Shown here piece after piece: positions 28,374 through 33,493 of a DNA stretch of 33,493 nt. The DNA lies in the IMG/VR virus record IMGVR_UViG_3300042868_001855, positions 1 to 33,493 of that record; one strand, given 5' to 3'. The first letter of the stretch is position 1, and every line of letters begins with the position of its first letter. Under the pieces are notes generated by a model. The model ran no database searches. It was given only the letters and a program-made list of their open reading frames with translations, and was not told the origin of the DNA. The stretch is from a virus. Made by a program: the position numbers and the translations under genes.

Positions 28374-29196
28374 CCCTAACGCTACGCCAACGCCGATCAC
28401 ACCCCCACGGGTGCCGTTGATTGATCCTCGCACGGGCTACATTGACCGCGCTTGGTATTTGTTTTTCTTGTCGCTTAACAATGTTGCCACAGGCGTTGTT
28501 GACGATTCTGGGCTTACGTTCAGCTCTGAATCGGTAATTGCTTCGTATGAAGCGGCTTTGCTTTCGGTTAATCAAGAATTGCAAACCTTACCGCCAACGG
28601 TTGATTCAAGCGCTGAATTGATTAAGCAAATTCAAGATGCTAATCTTGTTGATTGCTGTTCTGCTTTGGTGTCTCAAACGGCTGAAATGCAAAAGCAAAT
28701 TGAGGCGCTTAATGTTTTGCCGCCAGTTTCATTTGGAACTGTTGTTGCGGTAACAGCCACGGCCCCCGTGGTGTCTTCTGGTGGCATTGCGCCTGACATT
28801 AGTATGCCTGCGGCCAACACTTCGACTGACGGTTATCTGACATCAACTGACTGGAATACGTTTAACAACAAACAAGGTGTTTCCGCGCCAGTGACCGAAA
28901 CGGCTGACTTTACAGTGGCAGACGGCGACATTTGGTATATAAACAATAAGTCAGGATCGACTTGCACAGTAACATTGCCAGTCGCATCGTCTTATACTGG
29001 TCGCACTTTGACTTTTAAAAACATGCAGGCGCAGACTTTGGTGTCTGCGTCAAGCAATGTTGTGCCGATTGACAGCACCAGCGCAGGCACCGCAATCCTC
29101 TTGGCAGTTGTAGGAAATTGGGCGACAATGGTGTCTGACGGCACAAATTGGATCATCATGCAACAGGCCGCTAACAATTGCCTATTATTGGAGTAA
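28366..29196 (+). CDS. Tail needle/fibre candidate, 276 aa
   Basis: A Pro-rich start (ATPTPITPPRVPLIDPRTG) leads into YIDRAWYLFFLSLNN, then a coiled-coil-prone section (residues 60-125), then GYLTSTDWNTFNNKQG and a C-terminal beta domain (about 185-275, ADFTVADGDIWYINNKSG...). The place directly after the gp10-like hub is where P22 encodes its needle, gp26, which also has an N-terminal hub-binding peptide, a coiled coil and, in Sf6, a C-terminal knob. The assignment rests on architecture and synteny; a tail fibre is the alternative. Confidence 0.55.
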   Translation: MPSPNATPTPITPPRVPLIDPRTGYIDRAWYLFFLSLNNVATGVVDDSGLTFSSESVIASYEAALLSVNQELQTLPPTVDSSAELIKQIQDANLVDCCSALVSQTAEMQKQIEALNVLPPVSFGTVVAVTATAPVVSSGGIAPDISMPAANTSTDGYLTSTDWNTFNNKQGVSAPVTETADFTVADGDIWYINNKSGSTCTVTLPVASSYTGRTLTFKNMQAQTLVSASSNVVPIDSTSAGTAILLAVVGNWATMVSDGTNWIIMQQAANNCLLLE

Positions 29197-29199
29197 ACC

Positions 29200-29535
29200 A
29201 TGACCGTATCAGTGAAGGTACTTGTACCCGCAAAATTTGCCGAAAACTCGCAAACAACCCAGTACACCGCAACTGGCGTGACTGCCATTATCGACAAGTT
29301 TACTGCCACCAACATCAGCGCTACGGCGGCCACAATCTCTGTGAACTTGGTGACAACCGCAGGTTCTGCGGGTAATACCAACTTGATCACCAAGACCAAG
29401 ACGCTTCAGGCATCTGAGGTTTATACGTTCCCAGAACTTGTTGGCCAAGTGCTTGGCATTGGTGATTTCATCAGTACAATTGCCGGAACAGCCAGCGCAA
29501 TCAATATCCGCGTCAGCGGTCGTGAGGTGACTTAA
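29200..29535 (+). CDS. Small beta-sandwich-like protein, 111 aa
   Basis: TVSVKVLVPAKFAENSQTTQ, IIDKFTATNISATAATISVN, ASEVYTFPELVGQVLGIGDF and a strand ending INIRVSGREVT suggest a jelly-roll-like beta domain. Similar small proteins occur beside phage tail fibres. It is flush with the next gene. Function unknown. Confidence 0.65.
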   Translation: MTVSVKVLVPAKFAENSQTTQYTATGVTAIIDKFTATNISATAATISVNLVTTAGSAGNTNLITKTKTLQASEVYTFPELVGQVLGIGDFISTIAGTASAINIRVSGREVT

Positions 29536-31119
29536 ATGGGCTTTTTTAAAGACTTATCCTTTGATACTACAAAAACAAGGATGACGGATTACTTAACAAG
29601 TAATCCGGGGGCAAGCGATGCAAGTATTGCTAAAGCCATGGAGACTTTAGGTGTTTCCCCGTCCGACATGTCAAAAATTGTTGGCGTGCCAGAAGGTCAA
29701 ATTGCGGCCCGTGTGGCGGCTACTGTTGCTCCTGGTATGTCAGTAACGCTTGGAGATACTGTTATTGCTCCTCAGTACCGAACAACAGGTTCTGGGATGG
29801 ATGAGCAAATTGGCCCTCTTGAGACTTTTACAACATCTAAATCTGATGGCGATGTTAACTATAAAGCTCCTGTTGGAACACCAGTAAACATTTTTAGCCC
29901 TACTGGTGAACTTGTTAACACAGTAAAAACTAAAAAAGATTTATCGTTTGTTGGCGGTTTTGTAGATATGCTAAAAGACCCTGTAGTTTTAGCTGCGGTA
30001 GGTGGTGCTGCTGCGGGTGGACTATTAGGCCCAGCGGCTGGTGCGGCGGGCACGGCAGGCACAGCGGGTATGACCGCAGCGGAATTGGCACAACTTGATT
30101 TGGCATTGGGTGGTGCAGGTGGTACAGCAGGCGCTACTACATTGGGCAACGCTTTGGCCACAGGCGCTACAGTGCCTACACTTACTAATTTGACAGGCGG
30201 TAGCGGTGTTTTAACGGGCGCTGCGGCAGGCATTACGGCAGAATCCGTGGCCGCTAAACTAGCGGCGGATGCAGCTGCAAGTGGAAATCTTAACGCTCTT
30301 GCGGCAGGTGCAGGCGGTGCGGCAGCAGGAGCCGCAGGCGGTGCAGGCGCTGGTGCAGGCGCTGGTGCAGGCGCAGGTGCAGGAGCTGCTGGTGCGGCAG
30401 GCGCAGGTGCAGGCTCTACCTTAACTTCTTTATTGACCCCTGCGGCCCTTGCTGTTTCTGGTTTAGTAGGCGCAAATGCCGCAAAATCCGCAGCTGAAAC
30501 ACAAGCTGATGCTGCTAGAGAAGCCAATGCGTTGCTCTACAAGATGTACCAAGAGCAGAAAGGTCTGCAAGAGCCTTTCCGTGGTGCGGGTATTACTGCG
30601 CAAAATCGACTGCTTGATTTGTTGGGCTTGAGCCAAAACAGAGGCGCAGAAGGTTATGGCCGATACGCAAAAGACTTTGGCATGTCCGACTTTACGGCTG
30701 ATCCTGGCTACGCTTTCCGTTTGTCTGAGGGTCAAAAAGCCTTGGAGCGCAATGCGGCGGCTCGCGGCGGTCTGATTTCAGGTGGAGCATTAAAAGCGGC
30801 CACACGCTATGGCCAAGACATGGGTTCGCAAGAATACCAAAGCGCGTTCAATCGCTACCAAACAAACCGTGCCAATCAGTTAAATCCTTTGGGCAGTTTG
30901 CTCACCAGTGGTCAAGCAGCGGCAAGCAATCAAGCGGCGGCTGCGGGCAACTACGGCACGCAAGCAGGCGGCAATATAACTGGTGCGGGCGCGGCCACTG
31001 CGGCTGGCCAAGTTGGTAGCACCAATGCGCTGACAAATGCGTTAAGCTCTTATTTGAATTATTCATCTGGCCAGAATCTGGCTGATGCTATTCGCAAATC
31101 TACATACGGCCCAGCGTAA
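29536..31119 (+). CDS. Ejection/internal virion protein with Gly-Ala tract
   Basis: A 527-aa protein: an N-terminal helical unit (SNPGASDASIAKAMETLGVS), a Gly/Ala-rich region over residues 155-300 containing an almost pure GA repeat near 265-295, then LYKMYQEQKGLQEPFRGAGI, YGRYAKDFGMSDFTADPGYA, FRLSEGQKALERNAAARGGL and GSQEYQSAFNRYQTNRANQL. This C-terminal module recurs in phage proteins annotated as DNA transfer or tail proteins, and the position matches the first of the three P22 ejection proteins (gp7). The Gly-Ala region may be flexible or membrane-inserting; a specific function is inferred. Confidence 0.7.
   Translation: MGFFKDLSFDTTKTRMTDYLTSNPGASDASIAKAMETLGVSPSDMSKIVGVPEGQIAARVAATVAPGMSVTLGDTVIAPQYRTTGSGMDEQIGPLETFTTSKSDGDVNYKAPVGTPVNIFSPTGELVNTVKTKKDLSFVGGFVDMLKDPVVLAAVGGAAAGGLLGPAAGAAGTAGTAGMTAAELAQLDLALGGAGGTAGATTLGNALATGATVPTLTNLTGGSGVLTGAAAGITAESVAAKLAADAAASGNLNALAAGAGGAAAGAAGGAGAGAGAGAGAGAGAAGAAGAGAGSTLTSLLTPAALAVSGLVGANAAKSAAETQADAAREANALLYKMYQEQKGLQEPFRGAGITAQNRLLDLLGLSQNRGAEGYGRYAKDFGMSDFTADPGYAFRLSEGQKALERNAAARGGLISGGALKAATRYGQDMGSQEYQSAFNRYQTNRANQLNPLGSLLTSGQAAASNQAAAAGNYGTQAGGNITGAGAATAAGQVGSTNALTNALSSYLNYSSGQNLADAIRKSTYGPA
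30295..30420 (+). repeat. Gly-Ala coding low-complexity repeat
   Basis: A 6-bp period of GGTGCAGGCGCA-like units encoding alternating Gly and Ala. Such tracts can change length by slippage. The reverse strand reads Pro/Ala and stays open for over 600 bp as a side effect. Confidence 0.7.
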
Positions 31120-31128
31120 GGAACAATT

Positions 31129-32607
31129 ATGGCTCTCGATCCATCTATTGCACTGGGCGTGCGCCCTCTCCAACTGCCAGACCCATTGGTGCAAATGGCG
31201 CAGGTTTCGCAGATTCAAGCATCGCAACGCCAGAACGAAATGGCGCAAATGCAACTTGAGCAGTTGAAGCAAGACCGTTTGGAAATGAAAGATTTCCAAA
31301 GTCAACTTGAGAAAAGTGGCGGAAATCCTGATTTGGACTTGTTGGCCAAGACAATGCTCAAGTCACCTAAATATTTTCAACAAGGTGTTGAGCTGACTAA
31401 AAAGCTCAAAGAACAAGCTGATTTTGAACGTGCCGGTAAAAGCCTTTATCCTGAACTGTTTGGCGCTGCACCTACAGCCGCGCCTGCTGCCGCGCCTGCG
31501 CCTTCAATGATGCGCCAGCCTGCTGTTGCGCCAGCCGCGCCAACTCGGGATATGTTGGGCACTGGCATGTACGGCATGCAACCTACAAATGCCTTAGCGC
31601 CTAATGCTGCGCAAGCCGCGCCTGTGAATGCGTTAGCCGCTAGCGTTGCGCCGACAGAGCCTACTGGTAAGACCGCAGATCAACTGCGCCGTGAAATTAT
31701 CATGTTTAGCCAGTCTGGCGACCCTCGCGCCAAAGCAATGGCAGACGTGCTTAAAGCTCAATTAACCGAATTGAATAAAACGCACACTGTGGGCGGTCGT
31801 ATTGTTAGCGGTGGCGGTAACGTGGTATATGCCGCGCCAACAGAGTTGGACGATTTGATCGCTAAAGCTAACGACCCCTTAACATCACCTGCCGCAAAAG
31901 CAATTTATCAACAACGAATTGCAAAATTGGCAACGCACGCGCCTGGCACAACAGTTAACGTCAGCACTGAAAAGAAATACGGTGAGCGATTCGGTGGCTT
32001 GATTGCCGATGCTGATGCCGCTAAATTAAGCGCTGCCGAAGGCGCACCTTCTGCGGCGGCAAATGCCGATCGCATTATGGATCTATTGGCAACTGGTAAT
32101 GTTATTACCGGCACAGGTGCAAATGTACGTTTGCAAATGGCCAAAGCTCTTAATCTTGCTGGTGGTAATGACGCTGAGAAAATTCGCAATACTGAAGTTT
32201 TGGTCTCATCTTTGGCTGAAACAACTCTGGGCGCAATTAAATCGTCAAATCTTGGAGCAGGTCAAGGCTTTACCAATGCCGACCGAGATTTCTTGGAAAA
32301 GGCCAAAGCTGGTCAACTTACATATGATGCAAAATCATTGGCTGAGTTAGCCCGACTGTCTCGCAAGGCTGCTGAAAAGAGCGCAGAATCTTGGAACACC
32401 CGTGTTAAACAGATTCCTAAATCTGCGCTTGAGGGTACAGGTATTAGCACCGAACCCGTTGTCGTGCCTTCTCGTAGAACTGCATCTGTGATGAACATTC
32501 CTGCTGGTGCACTTGCTGATTTAAAATCAGGAAAAGGTAGTCCTGAGCAGTTTGATGCGGTTTTTGGTGCAGGATCAGCAAGTCGAATTCTTAGCGGGGG
32601 AAAATAA
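31129..32607 (+). CDS. Second ejection-type virion protein, 492 aa
   Basis: Begins MALDPSIALGVRPLQLPDPL and has a Gln/Met-rich coiled coil (VQMAQVSQIQASQRQNEMAQ to KQDRLEMKDFQ, residues 20-60), a Pro/Ala/Met-rich disordered middle (115-175) and a helical C-terminal half. The length (P22 gp20 is 471), the order and the coiled-coil design fit a DNA-ejection protein. I find no enzyme motif. It ends directly before the next virion gene. Confidence 0.65.
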   Translation: MALDPSIALGVRPLQLPDPLVQMAQVSQIQASQRQNEMAQMQLEQLKQDRLEMKDFQSQLEKSGGNPDLDLLAKTMLKSPKYFQQGVELTKKLKEQADFERAGKSLYPELFGAAPTAAPAAAPAPSMMRQPAVAPAAPTRDMLGTGMYGMQPTNALAPNAAQAAPVNALAASVAPTEPTGKTADQLRREIIMFSQSGDPRAKAMADVLKAQLTELNKTHTVGGRIVSGGGNVVYAAPTELDDLIAKANDPLTSPAAKAIYQQRIAKLATHAPGTTVNVSTEKKYGERFGGLIADADAAKLSAAEGAPSAAANADRIMDLLATGNVITGTGANVRLQMAKALNLAGGNDAEKIRNTEVLVSSLAETTLGAIKSSNLGAGQGFTNADRDFLEKAKAGQLTYDAKSLAELARLSRKAAEKSAESWNTRVKQIPKSALEGTGISTEPVVVPSRRTASVMNIPAGALADLKSGKGSPEQFDAVFGAGSASRILSGGK

Positions 32608-33493
32608 ATGGCTGACAATCCGTTTGCTCAGTACGCACCTAAGCAAGAGGTTGCGGCAAATCCGTTTGCCCAATACGCATCACCTGCTTCATTTAGCGAG
32701 ATTCCCGCACCTCGGCGTAGTTATTCGCTGGGTGAAGTGCCACTTGAGGCCGGTAAAAACCTACCTGCTAGCGCTGGTCAATTTGTCAGCGGTGTGGTGC
32801 AAGCTGTTACAAGCCCCCTGCAAACCCTAACGGGTCTTCTTGATATGGGCGCAGGTGCTTTGCGCAACTCTTTGCCCAAGAATGTGTCGGGTTTTATCGA
32901 TAAGTTTGACGCAGATCCTGCAGCCGCTCAACGTGCAAGCGAAGTGGCATCTGCTGTTGGCGGCATGTACAAAGATCGATACGGTAGCTACGACGCAATT
33001 AAACGCACATTTGCCGAAGATCCCGTGGGCACTGCGGCTGACTTGTCTACATTATTGACAGGTGGTGGCGCAGTAGCTGGTAAGCTAGGCGCTACTCAAA
33101 CTGGCGCAGCGCTTACAAAAGCCGGAAGCATGATTAACCCCATGCGCCCAATTGCGCCAGTGATTGAAGCCCCGTTTAAGTTGGCTGGTAAAGCCGCTGG
33201 CGCTGTTTACAACGCTCTTGACCCCAAGTCCACAGCGTATCTGACTGCCGTAGAAGGTCGCGGCCCAGAAATTGTCAACGCGCTTCGTAATCAAACTGAA
33301 ATTGTGCCAGGCAGTTTGCCTACTGCTGCGCAAGCCGCCGCCCCCGTGGGAGCCACTCGGTTTTCTGCGATGGGTGAATCTGCGGCCCGCACTACGCCAA
33401 CACCGTTCTTTGAGCGTGAGCAAGCTCAAAAGGCAGCTCAGTTGGCCGCAGTGCAACAAGTGGGTAAAACACCCGCTGAACTTAAAGCCGCTG
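32608..33493 (+). CDS. Third ejection-type/internal virion protein (3' end cut by window)
   Basis: Starts at ATG 32608, the base after the previous stop, and runs off the right edge after 295 codons. The N-terminus holds the motif NPFAQYA twice (residues 4-10 and 19-25), a type of repeat common at the start of large phage internal proteins. Then come a long Ala/Gly-rich helical region (residues 50-125, with SAGQFVSGVVQAVTSPLQTL) and GTAADLSTLLTGGGAVAGKL, suited to membrane insertion. By position it corresponds to P22 gp16 or to a larger multi-domain protein; any enzymatic domain would lie outside the window. Confidence 0.65.
   Translation, partial: MADNPFAQYAPKQEVAANPFAQYASPASFSEIPAPRRSYSLGEVPLEAGKNLPASAGQFVSGVVQAVTSPLQTLTGLLDMGAGALRNSLPKNVSGFIDKFDADPAAAQRASEVASAVGGMYKDRYGSYDAIKRTFAEDPVGTAADLSTLLTGGGAVAGKLGATQTGAALTKAGSMINPMRPIAPVIEAPFKLAGKAAGAVYNALDPKSTAYLTAVEGRGPEIVNALRNQTEIVPGSLPTAAQAAAPVGATRFSAMGESAARTTPTPFFEREQAQKAAQLAAVQQVGKTPAELKAA

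Noticed and set aside
29859-30527. 222-codon Pro/Ala-rich frame on the minus strand
   Set aside because: It is the complement of the Gly-Ala repeat in the ejection-type gene; no SD and no independent evidence.

Overview
The window reads as part of the genome of a tailed dsDNA phage (Caudoviricetes) with short-tailed, P22-like virion architecture. It encodes a small and a large terminase, a P22-type portal, scaffold and coat, a gp4-like tail adaptor, a gp10-like tail hub, a tailspike with a head-binding N-terminus, and a run of ejection-type proteins at the right edge. Both ends are cut inside genes. Conventional SD sequences, sigma70-like promoters and several small-protein families common in freshwater phage contigs suggest a Gram-negative, possibly betaproteobacterial, host. 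The host is inference only. I see no integrase, lysis gene, tRNA or CRISPR array.

Region 1 (1-6391, minus strand) is the replication and recombination module. It holds an SNF2-type helicase (cut at the left edge), a VRR-NUC nuclease, a 56-aa coiled-coil protein, a family B DNA polymerase, a DUF2815 candidate ssDNA-binding protein, a DUF2800 Cas4/RecB-like nuclease, a Pro/Ala-rich protein and a ribbon-helix-helix protein. The promoter of this operon (6419-6448) carries a palindromic operator in its spacer. Divergently, a large primase-helicase (6558-9032, plus) is preceded by a 13-codon ORF with a strong SD and an ATGA overlap. A terminator at 9036-9056 closes it.

Region 2 (9058-12972, minus strand) is an accessory operon of about 14 small genes. 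They include an XRE-like HTH protein, a Cys-rich DUF7227-like protein, two membrane microproteins and several conserved hypotheticals, many joined by ATGA overlaps. From about 9880 to 13500 the DNA is visibly more GC-rich than its flanks and carries the heptamer GGCCAGC 17 times in one orientation. Four genes share a repeated 5' leader.

Region 3 (12973-13650) is a non-coding control region of nearly 700 bp. A near-consensus promoter (TTGACA-16-TATAAT) fires leftward into region 2, and TTGCAC-17-TAGAAT fires rightward into the virion genes. Seven copies of a palindrome ACCC-N3-GGGT, one of them in the leftward promoter spacer and one just upstream of the rightward -35, plus a second 19-bp inverted repeat pair, make it the best candidate here for an undescribed regulatory switch or origin.

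Region 4 (13651-33493, plus strand) is the packaging and virion operon: terS, terL, four small proteins, a GroES-like protein, portal, a DUF5856-like protein, a small decoration-like protein, tailspike and fibre, scaffold, coat, decoration-like proteins bounded by two UUCG-loop terminators, tail adaptor, tail hub, a needle candidate and three ejection-type proteins. Unlike P22, the receptor-binding genes lie between portal and scaffold and look AT-rich.
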